From: JAAXHB01 sp965214945
GTDB taxonomy: Bacteria > Actinomycetota > Acidimicrobiia > Acidimicrobiales > Aldehydirespiratoraceae
Direction of reading: 5' to 3'
Assembly (NCBI GenBank): GCA_965214945.1
Contig: OZ244029.1
Span: 1,116,001-1,180,000 of the forward strand
DNA: 64,000 nucleotides
Translations under genes and position numbers: made by a program
Part shown: one piece after another, positions 24,297 through 32,415 of the stretch
How the letters are laid out: every line of letters begins with the position of its first letter
Position numbering within the stretch: position 1 is the first letter of the stretch
Notes under the pieces: model-generated
Told to the model about the DNA's origin: nothing
Seen by the model: the letters and a program-made list of their open reading frames with translations, nothing else
The model's database searches: none

Positions 24297-25513
24297 TTCC
24301 GCTGCCGGAGGCCCGCGCCCATGTGCTTGAGCGAGTGACCGCGTTGCCGTCGTGCCAGATGCCGCTGGAGTCGGCTCTCGGGCTTGTGCTGGCGTTGCCG
24401 GTCGTGTCGGCTGAGGCGGTCCCGGCTTTCCATAACACAGCCATGGACGGTTACGCCGTACGATCCGCCGACACCCTGGGTGCCCCGATCGGCCTTGAGG
24501 TTGTGGGCACCATCGCAGCCGGCGATGCCGGCGATCTGCAGGTGGGCGCGGGCCAGGCTGCACGCATCATGACCGGCGCGCCGATGCCGCCTGGTGCAGA
24601 CGCTGTGGTGATGGTGGAGCGCACGCGTCTCGACACGTCCGCCAGCGGCGCAGGACACGAGAGGGTGATCGTCGAGATATCGGTGGAGCCGGGCGCCTGC
24701 GTGCGCAGTCCCGGTGAGGACGTCGCGGCGGGCGAGCAGGTTTTTCCAGCGGGCGTGGTTCTGACTCCGGGCCACATTGGAGTGCTTGCCGGCATCGGCA
24801 CCTGCGAAGTGACCGCACACCGGCGACCGCGCGTGGGTGTGGTGTCCACTGGTGACGAGCTGGTCTCTGGTGGCGGCGTGCTGCGCCGCGGGCAGATACG
24901 CGACTCGAACCGCCCCGCGCTGCTGGGGCTCGCGGCCCAGGCTGGCTTTGAGGGAGTGGACTTGGGAATAGCCCGCGACGACGAAGACGAAATAGAGCGA
25001 GTGTTCCGCTCCGCAGCCCGAAGCTGCGACGCGGTGCTTTCGTCGGGGGGCGTGTCGATGGGCGATTACGACTACGTCAAGACAGTCCTCGACCGCATCG
25101 GTGAGATGCGTTGGATGCAGATCGCGATCAAGCCGGCAAAGCCGTTCGCGTTCGGAGTCGTCGACTCGACGCCCGTGTTCGGCCTACCCGGGAACCCGGT
25201 GTCGTCAATGGTGAGCTTCGAGCTGCTGGCCAAGCCGGCGTTGCGGGCGATGGCCGGCCACGGGCCCGATGGCCTCGGCCCGGTCACAACCCCAGCGGTG
25301 AGCGACATTCCGCTGCTTCGTCGCAGCGACGGAAAAACACACTACGTGCGGGTTGCGGCGGCCCGAGACAAACAAGGAGTGTTGCATGTGTCCCGCGCCG
25401 GTAGGCAAGGGTCGCACCAGCTGGCGGCTATGGCCCGAGCCGACGCGCTGGCAGTGGTGCCCGACGGTGCCGGCATCGAAGCCGGTGAGCTGGTCGACGC
25501 CATCCTGCTGTAG
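24293..25513 (+). CDS. moeA: Molybdopterin molybdenumtransferase MoeA
   Basis: MoeA inserts molybdate into adenylylated molybdopterin. The 406-residue protein has FHNTAMDGYAVR at the N-terminus, TGAPMPPGADAVVMVE, the MPT-binding STGDELV and SSGGVSMGDYDYVK, and FGLPGNPVSSMVSFE. Length is normal. moaA and moaC follow on the same strand, so this is a compact molybdenum-cofactor group, although moaD, moaE and mogA are not in the window. Confidence 0.94.
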   Translation: MIPLPEARAHVLERVTALPSCQMPLESALGLVLALPVVSAEAVPAFHNTAMDGYAVRSADTLGAPIGLEVVGTIAAGDAGDLQVGAGQAARIMTGAPMPPGADAVVMVERTRLDTSASGAGHERVIVEISVEPGACVRSPGEDVAAGEQVFPAGVVLTPGHIGVLAGIGTCEVTAHRRPRVGVVSTGDELVSGGGVLRRGQIRDSNRPALLGLAAQAGFEGVDLGIARDDEDEIERVFRSAARSCDAVLSSGGVSMGDYDYVKTVLDRIGEMRWMQIAIKPAKPFAFGVVDSTPVFGLPGNPVSSMVSFELLAKPALRAMAGHGPDGLGPVTTPAVSDIPLLRRSDGKTHYVRVAAARDKQGVLHVSRAGRQGSHQLAAMARADALAVVPDGAGIEAGELVDAILL

Positions 25514-25680
25514 CCGGAACCCCGGGCAGCGGGGCCCCGGACGTTGTCATGCAGCAGCAGTCGTTGTGTCACCGGTGTTGTGAGGCCCCGATGGACAGAC
25601 AGACTCATCACTGGTTGCGTCAGCGGGCATGATGTTCATCTCGCCATTCGGCGACGCATAAGCCGGTAGCCTCCGAGCCG

Positions 25681-26676
25681 ATGATGGCAGCGGGCCGGCA
25701 ACCCCTCATCGACGGCTTCGGCCGGGTTCACCGCGACCTGAGGATCTCGGTGACCGACCGATGCAACTTCCGTTGCACCTACTGCATGCCGGCCGAAGGC
25801 CTCGATTGGGTGCCGAGAAGCGACCTTCTCACGTTTGAGGAGATCACCAGGGTTGCTCGGATACTCGTCGACCGCTACGGCATCAACGGCATCCGGCTCA
25901 CCGGTGGCGAGCCGACCGTGCGAGCCCGTCTGCCTGTGCTCGTGGAGATGCTGGCAGGGCTGGGCACCGACCTATCCATGACCACCAACGGCGTGACGTT
26001 GCCGCTGATAGCTGACGGGCTGCGCCGCGCCGGGCTGCGCCGTGTGAACATCTCTTGCGACTCGCTGCGAGCCGACCGCTTTGCCCAGCTGGCCCGCCGC
26101 GACGCGCTGGCCCGCGTGTTGGAGGGGATCGACGCGGCGGTCGCCGCCGGGTTCAGCCCAGTGAAGGTCAACTGCGTGGTGATGCGAGGCGTGAACGACG
26201 ACGAGATCGCCGACTTCGTGGCGTTCGGGCGCGCCAAGGGTGTGGAGGTCCGCTTCATCGAGTTCATGCCCCTAGACGCCGACGGCACTTGGAAGAACGA
26301 CTCGGTCGTGACCGTCAGCGAGATCGAGGCCCGTGTCAACGAGGCCAGCCCAGTCGAAGCGCAAAAGCGCACTTCCGCTCCGGCCACGCGCTACCGCTTT
26401 GTCGACGGACGCGGCTCAGTCGGCATCGTGGCCTCAGTAAGTGATTCGTTTTGCTCGTCTTGCGACAGGGTGCGACTCACTGCCGACGGCCAATTCCGGA
26501 ACTGCCTGTTCGCGACATCGGAGACCGACCTGCGCGCACTGCTGCGCTCCGGCGCTGATGACAGCGAGATTGCCGCGGCGTTGGAGGCTTCTGTGGCGAC
26601 CAAATGGGCCGGGCATCAGATCAACCAGGTGCACTTCGTCAGACCGCGCCGTTCCATGTCGCAAATCGGCGGCTGA
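25681..26676 (+). CDS. moaA: GTP 3',8-cyclase MoaA
   Basis: A radical-SAM enzyme that starts molybdopterin synthesis from GTP together with MoaC. The N-terminal cluster motif is DRCNFRCTYC (CxxxCxxC), a second cluster is carried by FCSSCDRVRLTADGQFRNCL, and the protein ends with the conserved Gly-Gly tail. The 167-base gap after moeA holds a five-base-pair hairpin at 25641-25654 and an interrupted GC stem just after the moeA stop. I see no molybdenum-cofactor riboswitch core there. Confidence 0.95.
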   Translation: MMAAGRQPLIDGFGRVHRDLRISVTDRCNFRCTYCMPAEGLDWVPRSDLLTFEEITRVARILVDRYGINGIRLTGGEPTVRARLPVLVEMLAGLGTDLSMTTNGVTLPLIADGLRRAGLRRVNISCDSLRADRFAQLARRDALARVLEGIDAAVAAGFSPVKVNCVVMRGVNDDEIADFVAFGRAKGVEVRFIEFMPLDADGTWKNDSVVTVSEIEARVNEASPVEAQKRTSAPATRYRFVDGRGSVGIVASVSDSFCSSCDRVRLTADGQFRNCLFATSETDLRALLRSGADDSEIAAALEASVATKWAGHQINQVHFVRPRRSMSQIGG

Positions 26677-26678
26677 GG

Positions 26679-27164
26679 GTGGGCTTCACCCATCTGGACG
26701 AGCGTGGCCGCGCCCGGATGGTGGATGTCGCGCCCAAGGCGATCACCCAGCGCCGGGCCGTGGCGCGGGGCCGGGTGCTTATGGCGCCCGAAGTGGCGCA
26801 GGCCGTGGCCGACCAGGCGGTCGCTAAGGGCGACGTGCTCGGCGTGGCGAGAGTCGCCGGCATCCAGGCCGCCAAACGAACCGCCGATCTGGTTCCGCTC
26901 TGCCACTCTCTGGCGCTCAGCTCCGTTCAGGTGGGCCTAGAGGTCGGTGCCGGATCGGTTGAGGTCACTGCCGAGGTGGAGGCTATCGAACGCACCGGTG
27001 TGGAAATGGAAGCTCTCACTGCGTGCTGCGTGGCGGCCTTGACGGTCTACGACATGTGTAAGGCGCTCGACAGGTCGATGACAATCGAAGGCGTCTCCCT
27101 GTGGGAGAAGACCGGAGGACGCTCCGGTGCCTACCGCCGCAGCGACGCTGTGAAGGATTCGTGA
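26679..27164 (+). CDS. moaC: Cyclic pyranopterin monophosphate synthase MoaC
   Basis: MoaC converts the MoaA product into cyclic pyranopterin monophosphate. The 161-residue protein contains VPLCHSLALSSVQV with a catalytic histidine and ERTGVEMEALTACCVAALTVYDMCKALD, the family signature. The GTG start lies two bases after the moaA stop and gives the usual FTHLDERGRARMVDV N-terminus; longer in-frame starts would overlap moaA. Confidence 0.95.
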   Translation: MGFTHLDERGRARMVDVAPKAITQRRAVARGRVLMAPEVAQAVADQAVAKGDVLGVARVAGIQAAKRTADLVPLCHSLALSSVQVGLEVGAGSVEVTAEVEAIERTGVEMEALTACCVAALTVYDMCKALDRSMTIEGVSLWEKTGGRSGAYRRSDAVKDS

Positions 27165-27194
27165 CAGGACACCGTTAAGAATGCGTGACAACAG

Positions 27195-27223
27195 TTGCGC
27201 TGATGTGACATAATAGGTATAAT
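27195..27223 (+). promoter_or_regulatory. Sigma-70-type promoter upstream of the SepX-like gene
   Basis: TTGCGC and a perfect TATAAT are separated by exactly 17 bases in a locally AT-rich island between moaC and the next gene. Transcription would begin near 27230, leaving a leader of about 105 bases before the GTG at 27335. Confidence 0.6.
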
Positions 27224-27334
27224 TGTAAACGAATCGTAACCCTGGGGGCCTCTTGGCGGCGGCGCAGTCCTGCTGATACTTCCGCTGAGAAGATCGGGTG
27301 TGCGGCAGCGGACGAGCGATGGAGGTGGCAGGCA

Positions 27335-27844
27335 GTGACACAGATCGCTGTGGCAATGCTCGCGTGCGCATGGATCGGCTACTTCGTGTACTGCCTCAGA
27401 GATGGCAGAAACGCCTCCCCGAACCGGCGCAACGCCACGCGTCACTTCAGCCGCAGCCTGAGCGCGCTCGGCGAGTCGATCGTCGGGGCTGGCCGCGTGC
27501 CGCTGGCACGACAGGGCCGCACCCCGCGGCCGACGGTCCTGCCAGACAAGCCGCGCACGGCTCATGAGGCCAGCCGCCGCCGACGTCAGGTGCTGATCGG
27601 GCTGGTTGCCACAGCGGTGTTGTCGCTCATTGTCGCGCCCTACACCGGAACCGTCGGATGGCTGATTCATCTGGCCGTTGACGTTGTGCTGGTGTGCTTC
27701 TTGGTCGTGTCGATGAGGCGCCAGCACCTCTCCGCAGAGCACGAGATGAGGCTGTTGATGCTGCACGGCGACCGCTGCGCCGCACATTCTCGTGCCGTGC
27801 CGCGTCCGCAGGAGGAGGCCCGCGGCTCGGCCCTGCCCCGCTGA
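27335..27844 (+). CDS. Small membrane protein, possibly SepX/GlpR-like divisome protein
   Basis: The 169-residue protein has one N-terminal membrane helix (about 3-21), a long basic linker, two closely spaced helices (about 86-127) and a short polar tail. This layout is that of actinobacterial SepX/GlpR proteins, which help organise the cell-division ring, and mycobacterial GlpR is also encoded close to moeA. Sequence identity is not strong enough for certainty. GGAGG precedes the GTG start and a good promoter lies upstream. Confidence 0.5.
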   Translation: MTQIAVAMLACAWIGYFVYCLRDGRNASPNRRNATRHFSRSLSALGESIVGAGRVPLARQGRTPRPTVLPDKPRTAHEASRRRRQVLIGLVATAVLSLIVAPYTGTVGWLIHLAVDVVLVCFLVVSMRRQHLSAEHEMRLLMLHGDRCAAHSRAVPRPQEEARGSALPR

Positions 27845-27872
27845 CCCGCGGGCGGCGCTAGCCAAGGCGTTC

Positions 27873-28982
27873 GTGATCCATGTCTTCATCGGCACCAAGG
27901 CGCAGTACGTCAAGATGGCGCCGCTGCTGGCACGCATGGACAGCGCCGGAGTCGACTATCGGCTGATCGATTCGGGCCAGCACGCGGCGTTGGCCGCGTC
28001 GTTCCGCGCCGAGCTGGGAGTGCGTGATCCCGATCTCATGCTGGGCCGGGGCCGCAATGTCGACTCAGTTCCGAAGGCGCTGAGCTGGGCGCTGAGCCTT
28101 GCGGTGCTGTGCGGGTCTCGCAAGAAGCTGCGGCGGGAGGTGTTCGGCAGCCGCGTTGGTGTGTGCGTGGTTCACGGTGACACCCCTACGACGTTGCTCA
28201 GCGCGCTGATGGCGCGCCGTGCGGGACTGGCCATCGCTCATGTCGAGGCAGGCCTGAGAACGTACCGCTGGCTGCATCCGTTTCCCGAAGAAATCGTGCG
28301 AGTGCTGGTGGGACGGCTGGCCGACGTGCTGTTCGCGCCGAGCGCCGCGGCGGCCGACAACTTGCGCCGCAGCGGCGTTAAGGGCCGTGTGGTGGAGCAG
28401 TCCGAGAACACCGTCGCAGAATCAGTGACCGAAGCGCTGGGCACCGATCTCGGACGGGCATCGTTCACGCGCTCCGAGCAGGTGCTGCAGACCGGCGCGC
28501 CGGCACCTGTGATAGTGACGATGCACCGCGTGGAGAACCTGCACCGGCGGCCGCGGCGCGAGGCGATGATCGACCTCGTGGAGAAACTGGCCTGTGCGAT
28601 GCCGGTGCGCTGGCTGATGCACCCGCCCACAGAGCGGGCAGTGTCCGGTGGCGCCCGGCGCCGGCTCGCAGCCGCCGGAGCGGAGCTTGTGCCGCTGGTC
28701 TCACACGGCGACTTTCTGGGAATGATCTCAGCGGCGCCTTTCGTGATCACCGACGGCGGGTCGATCCAGGAGGAATGCGCCCTGCTCGGCGTGCCCACGC
28801 TGCTGTGGCGCGACCGCACCGACCGCGGCGACGGCATCGGCGCGAACGTGGTGCTCAGCCGTTACGACCCCGCGGTGGTGGAATCGTTCCTTGACGATCC
28901 GCAGCGGTTCCGCAGCCCTGGCCGCGTCGCGGCGCTCAGCCCGTCGGAAGAGATCCTCGCCGAGCTCGAAGTGTGGCGATGA
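27873..28982 (+). CDS. UDP-N-acetylglucosamine 2-epimerase-like protein (WecB family)
   Basis: A GT-B-fold epimerase of about 369 residues that would make UDP-ManNAc. It keeps the family residues: VVHGDTPTTL, AHVEAGLRT, PFPEE, the histidine in TMHRVEN, and DGGSIQEECALLGVPTLL. The segment that is usually TERPE reads TDRGDG, so it is a divergent member and may act on another sugar nucleotide. The GTG start is chosen because conserved sequence begins at once; the upstream frame overlaps the SepX-like gene. The 3' end overlaps the convergent membrane-protein gene by 47 bases. Confidence 0.75.
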   Translation: MIHVFIGTKAQYVKMAPLLARMDSAGVDYRLIDSGQHAALAASFRAELGVRDPDLMLGRGRNVDSVPKALSWALSLAVLCGSRKKLRREVFGSRVGVCVVHGDTPTTLLSALMARRAGLAIAHVEAGLRTYRWLHPFPEEIVRVLVGRLADVLFAPSAAAADNLRRSGVKGRVVEQSENTVAESVTEALGTDLGRASFTRSEQVLQTGAPAPVIVTMHRVENLHRRPRREAMIDLVEKLACAMPVRWLMHPPTERAVSGGARRRLAAAGAELVPLVSHGDFLGMISAAPFVITDGGSIQEECALLGVPTLLWRDRTDRGDGIGANVVLSRYDPAVVESFLDDPQRFRSPGRVAALSPSEEILAELEVWR

Positions 28983-29898
28983 TCTCGACGACCGCCGCAG
29001 CGGCCAGGTCGCGGGCCAGCAGCAGCAGCCGGTAACCGACGAGCAGCACAGCCAAGGCAACGACGGAGCGGCTGTCGTCGAGCAGCGTCGCAGTGGCCAT
29101 CTCGGCCACGCCCGCGCCTTGCGGTGCGAACACCGAAGCAAAACCGACGGCCCAGCCGGTCATGAACGCGCCTGCGGTCGTGATGGCGCCGAAAGTGTCC
29201 GCGGCCGGGAACGCCGAAAGGTACAACACGAACGTCGTCGACGCCCAGGACCAGTACGCGCCCTCAGCGACCACGATCATCCACCATCCACTCCAGTTGA
29301 TCGCCAGTGGAGCTCCGAGCCTCGACGCGAGCCGCGTCATCGCACGGCCTCCTATGGCCGGAGAGCCCAAAGTCAAAGCCGCTACAGCGCCCGCGACAGC
29401 CCAAAGGCTGCCTCCGGGCAGCGTTCCCGAGATGCCCAGGAGGGCGATTCCGGCGGTCAACGCCACGCTGACGCTGACGGCTGTCTCCAGCACAGCGACC
29501 GCCGCGAGCGCCGCATACCCTGACGTGTGAGGGCGCAGCAGGGCAGCTCGCGCCGCAGCAAAGCCGATCACGGGCACCATGCGCGCAGGAAGAGCACGGG
29601 CTGTGGCCGCCGTGACATACCGCAGCGGCACTGGATCGCCGAGTGCCCGCAAGCCCACCGTCCACACGGCCGCGCCCAGAGCGATAAGCCCGAAGCTGGC
29701 GGCCGCGGCCGCCAGCGCGTTGAGGGGCCTGGCGTCGGCGAGCAGCGATGCCACGTCGTCGTGGTAGACAGCGCCAGCGGCAGTGGCGGCCACAGCCAGC
29801 GCCGCCAGATACACGCGCCTCCCGGTTCGCAGCGCACGGCGCAGCCTGGGTGAGCCCGCGGCCTCGGATTCAGGCGGATCGGAGGCCGCAGGACTCAT
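28936..29898 (-). CDS. Polytopic membrane protein, flippase-like (LPG synthase TM / YbhN family)
   Basis: The 320-residue protein has about eight hydrophobic helices and little soluble sequence. Near the C-terminus VFAPQGAGVAEMATATLL resembles the PxGxGxxE motif of the lysylphosphatidylglycerol-synthase transmembrane/AglD/YbhN family, often linked to flipping or attaching lipid-linked sugars. Its ATG overlaps the stop of the pyruvyl-transferase gene upstream (ATGA), so the two are coupled. The lipid or glycan substrate is unknown. Confidence 0.6.
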   Translation of the reverse strand: MSPAASDPPESEAAGSPRLRRALRTGRRVYLAALAVAATAAGAVYHDDVASLLADARPLNALAAAAASFGLIALGAAVWTVGLRALGDPVPLRYVTAATARALPARMVPVIGFAAARAALLRPHTSGYAALAAVAVLETAVSVSVALTAGIALLGISGTLPGGSLWAVAGAVAALTLGSPAIGGRAMTRLASRLGAPLAINWSGWWMIVVAEGAYWSWASTTFVLYLSAFPAADTFGAITTAGAFMTGWAVGFASVFAPQGAGVAEMATATLLDDSRSVVALAVLLVGYRLLLLARDLAAAAVVEIIATLRARRGSLPTG

Positions 29899-30989
29899 CT
29901 AGCTCGTTCAGCCGCTGCCAACAGGGTCTCAAGCGCGTCGTTGTTGCGGGTCAGACGTGCTCTCAGGGCGCCACGAGCCTCACGGACGCGCTCAGCGTTC
30001 TCCAGAGCTGCGCGGATGGCCGCTGCGAGCTGATCAGCGCTGAGGTCAACTGGATCGACTGCCGGTGCCCAACCCCGGCCTTCTGCGGCCAGTGAGGACA
30101 TCTTCGGCGAATAGTCGAGCAGCACCGCAGGCCGAGTGTGCAGCAGAGCGGCGACCGCGCCGTGGTAACGCATGGTGATCACCAGACGGCTGCGCCCCAC
30201 CTCTGTCAGCACGGTACGCAGCGTCGGCGCCGCAACCTCCGCCGTAGTTCTGAGGCGGTCGGCGACAGCCCGGTGAAGCGGATCGTCTCGGCTTGACTGA
30301 AAGGCGATCAGCCTCGGCGCGAGCCCCGTGGCGGACGCCGCGGCGTCCACGGCTCGGGCCATCGCTCCGATCCAGGCGTCGTCGCGGGCCGCGAAGCGGT
30401 TGCTCATGGCCGCTGTAGCGAGGCCGCGGCGATTCGGCCGTCGCAGGATCACGCACATGGAGTCCTGTGGCACAACCGGATCCGGCCTGAGGCCGATCAC
30501 GGGATCGGCGCCCACGGTCGCCCTCTCAAGCCCCCAGCAAGCAAGACGCTGCGCCGAGGCACCGTCTCGCACTGTGAGCGCCACCGCGCGGCGCAGCGAG
30601 CCGACCGCCAGCCTGCGGCCCGCCCTGGCGTCCACGTGGCCCACGCCCAGTCCAACACCAGCCACCGGGCAACGCGCCGCCGCCGCGGCGCGCAGCCGCG
30701 AGGCGTGGAACGGCATGTTCCATGGAGAGGTCTCCGACTGAATCACGCCGCCTGAGAGGGTCATCGCATCAGCGTCCCGCAGTGCCCGCACCAGCGCGCG
30801 ATACCACACCGGAGAGCGGTGCCCAACAGCTTCGATCCCGTGGAGGCTGCTGGTGCGCTCAGGGCGGATCGACACGGCCAGCACGTCAGCGCCGAGTGCT
30901 CGCAGCGAGCCCGCCAACGCACTCAAGATCAGCTCGTCGCCCAGGTTGTCGGCGCCGAACCAGCCTGCCAGAGCGATTCGCGGCGTCAT
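29895..30989 (-). CDS. CsaB-like polysaccharide pyruvyl transferase
   Basis: The 364-residue protein matches the CsaB/WcaK family: LAGWFGADNLGDELILSAL at the N-terminus, SGGVIQSE in the middle, and the late RLVITMRYHGAVAALLHTRPAVLLDYSPK that binds phosphoenolpyruvate in relatives. CsaB in Bacillus adds a pyruvate ketal to ManNAc of secondary wall polymer, which then anchors S-layer-type proteins. Here a ManNAc-forming epimerase homologue is next door, which supports that role by inference. A hairpin holding the ribosome site lies directly upstream. Confidence 0.75.
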   Translation of the reverse strand: MTPRIALAGWFGADNLGDELILSALAGSLRALGADVLAVSIRPERTSSLHGIEAVGHRSPVWYRALVRALRDADAMTLSGGVIQSETSPWNMPFHASRLRAAAAARCPVAGVGLGVGHVDARAGRRLAVGSLRRAVALTVRDGASAQRLACWGLERATVGADPVIGLRPDPVVPQDSMCVILRRPNRRGLATAAMSNRFAARDDAWIGAMARAVDAAASATGLAPRLIAFQSSRDDPLHRAVADRLRTTAEVAAPTLRTVLTEVGRSRLVITMRYHGAVAALLHTRPAVLLDYSPKMSSLAAEGRGWAPAVDPVDLSADQLAAAIRAALENAERVREARGALRARLTRNNDALETLLAAAERAR

Positions 30990-31005
30990 CGGAGGGGTGC
31001 CTCCG
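30990..31005 (-). promoter_or_regulatory. Hairpin that pairs the Shine-Dalgarno of the pyruvyl-transferase gene
   Basis: On the coding strand CGGAGG, loop CACC, then CCTCCG form a perfect six-base stem that ends at the base before the ATG. The GGAGG is the only good ribosome site, ten bases from the start, so the stem would hide it. Confidence 0.5.
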
Positions 31006-31065
31006 GCATGTACACCAGCCTACGCCTACACCATGTTTGCCGGCCTGTCACTAGTCTGAGTCACC

Positions 31066-32277
31066 GTGAAGCTGCCGCCTGCAGGCGCCGTCGCCGATGA
31101 CAGAGAGGCGCGGGCCGTCATGAAGGTGCTGCGCAGCAATCCGCGGCTCGACCTCGGCGAGGCCGTGGCCGCCTTAGAGGGGCGGGTCGCTGGGATGCTC
31201 TCGAAGCGTTTCGGGATGATGGTCAACTCCGGCTCATCCGCGCTGCGCATCGCGATCGACCTGCTAGATCTGGAGCCCGGCGACGAGATAGTGACCTCGC
31301 CGCTCACGTTCTCAACCGATATCGCGCCCATGGTCCAGTCCGGGCTGATCCCGGTGTTCGTCGATGTCACCTCCGATACCTACCAGATCGATGCAGACGC
31401 GATCTCAGACGCTGTCGGGCCTCGTACCAAGGCGATCCTCGCGCCAAACCTGTGCGGCAACTGCCCTGACTGGGACACGGTGCGTGCCGTGGCCGACGCT
31501 CACGGGCTGATGGTGGTGGAGGACTCCTGCGATGTGCTGGGGAGCTTTCAGCGCGGCCGCCGCACCGGCGAGCGCAGCCACATCGGTGTCACCAGCTTCG
31601 CTCGCTCCCATGCCATGACCGCGGGCGGCACCGGCGGCCTGGTGGCCGTCGACGACCCGGAGCTTCACGACAAGGCTCTCTCGTTGCGGCGCTGGGGTAG
31701 GCGCAGCGAGTCTTACCTGTTCGGGTCTCGCCGCGGCCGCGACGACCGCGTCGCGCTACTCGCCGACGGCACCCCTTACGACCCCGTGTTCCTGTTCGAC
31801 TCGATCGGCTACAACTTCGAGCCAAGCGAGATCAGCGCCGCTTACGGGCTGGTGCAGCTCGACAAGCTGGCGGGCTTCAACGCCCGTCGCAGAGCCAACT
31901 GGCAGGTTCTGAACGACTTCATGACCGACTGCGACGGCGTGACGCCGGGCCGCACCACGCCGCAGACCGACACAACCTGGATGCGCTTCTGCTTCACCAT
32001 CGATCCCGGGGCACCCTTCGACCGCGTCCAGGCACAGGAATTCCTCGCCGACAGGGGAGTGGCCACCCGTATGGTGTGGACGGGCAACATCCTGCGCCAG
32101 CCCGGCTTCGCCGGGATCAGGCACCGCACCGCGCCGGGCGGTCTGCCGAACTGCGATCGAGTGATGGACACTGCGCTCTCGCTTCCGACCCATCACGGCC
32201 TGGATGACGACTGCATGGCTTTCATATGCGAGCAGCTCCAGGCGCTATTTCACCGCTACGGCCAACAGACTCGGTAG
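31066..32277 (+). CDS. DegT/StrS-family PLP enzyme lacking the Schiff-base lysine; RfbH/E1-like sugar 3-dehydratase
   Basis: The 403-residue protein has the family blocks VNSGSSALRIAIDLL, PLTFSTDIAPM and VVEDSCDVLGS. Where aminotransferases have the PLP lysine (SFxxxK), it reads SFARSHAMTAGGTGG, with His182 at the lysine position. That replacement is typical of PMP-dependent dehydratases such as RfbH/DDAH E1 and ColD, which make 3-deoxy sugars from CDP- or GDP-4-keto sugars. It should therefore remove a sugar hydroxyl rather than transaminate. Divergent from the pyruvyl-transferase gene, it probably feeds the same glycan. The 3' end lies 14 bases before tRNA-Ala. Confidence 0.75.
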   Translation: MKLPPAGAVADDREARAVMKVLRSNPRLDLGEAVAALEGRVAGMLSKRFGMMVNSGSSALRIAIDLLDLEPGDEIVTSPLTFSTDIAPMVQSGLIPVFVDVTSDTYQIDADAISDAVGPRTKAILAPNLCGNCPDWDTVRAVADAHGLMVVEDSCDVLGSFQRGRRTGERSHIGVTSFARSHAMTAGGTGGLVAVDDPELHDKALSLRRWGRRSESYLFGSRRGRDDRVALLADGTPYDPVFLFDSIGYNFEPSEISAAYGLVQLDKLAGFNARRRANWQVLNDFMTDCDGVTPGRTTPQTDTTWMRFCFTIDPGAPFDRVQAQEFLADRGVATRMVWTGNILRQPGFAGIRHRTAPGGLPNCDRVMDTALSLPTHHGLDDDCMAFICEQLQALFHRYGQQTR

Positions 32278-32291
32278 AATCGCAGCCCCGC

Positions 32292-32366
32292 GGGGGTGTA
32301 GCTCAGTTCGGCTAGAGCGCCTCGGTCGCATCGAGGAGGCCAGGGGTTCGAATCCCCTCACCTCCA
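32292..32366 (+). tRNA. tRNA-Ala (anticodon CGC)
   Basis: A 75-base cloverleaf. The acceptor arms GGGGGTG and CACCTCC pair with a G3-U70 wobble, the alanine identity element. The anticodon stem CCTCG/CGAGG encloses GTCGCAT with anticodon CGC, reading GCG. The T arm is GGGGTTCGAATCCCC and the discriminator base is A. The CCA tail is not encoded. Confidence 0.97.
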
Positions 32367-32415
32367 CTCCAGGGGCGATCCCCAGTGGTCCGTGTCCGCC
32401 GGCGGGCCAGGTCCG

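Noticed and set aside
25514..25680. Possible molybdenum-cofactor riboswitch before moaA
   Set aside because: Only short hairpins are visible and the conserved core could not be matched by eye.
27131..27937. 268-codon minus-strand frame across the SepX-like gene and its promoter
   Set aside because: The plus strand has a clear promoter, ribosome site and membrane protein; the minus frame has no conserved features.
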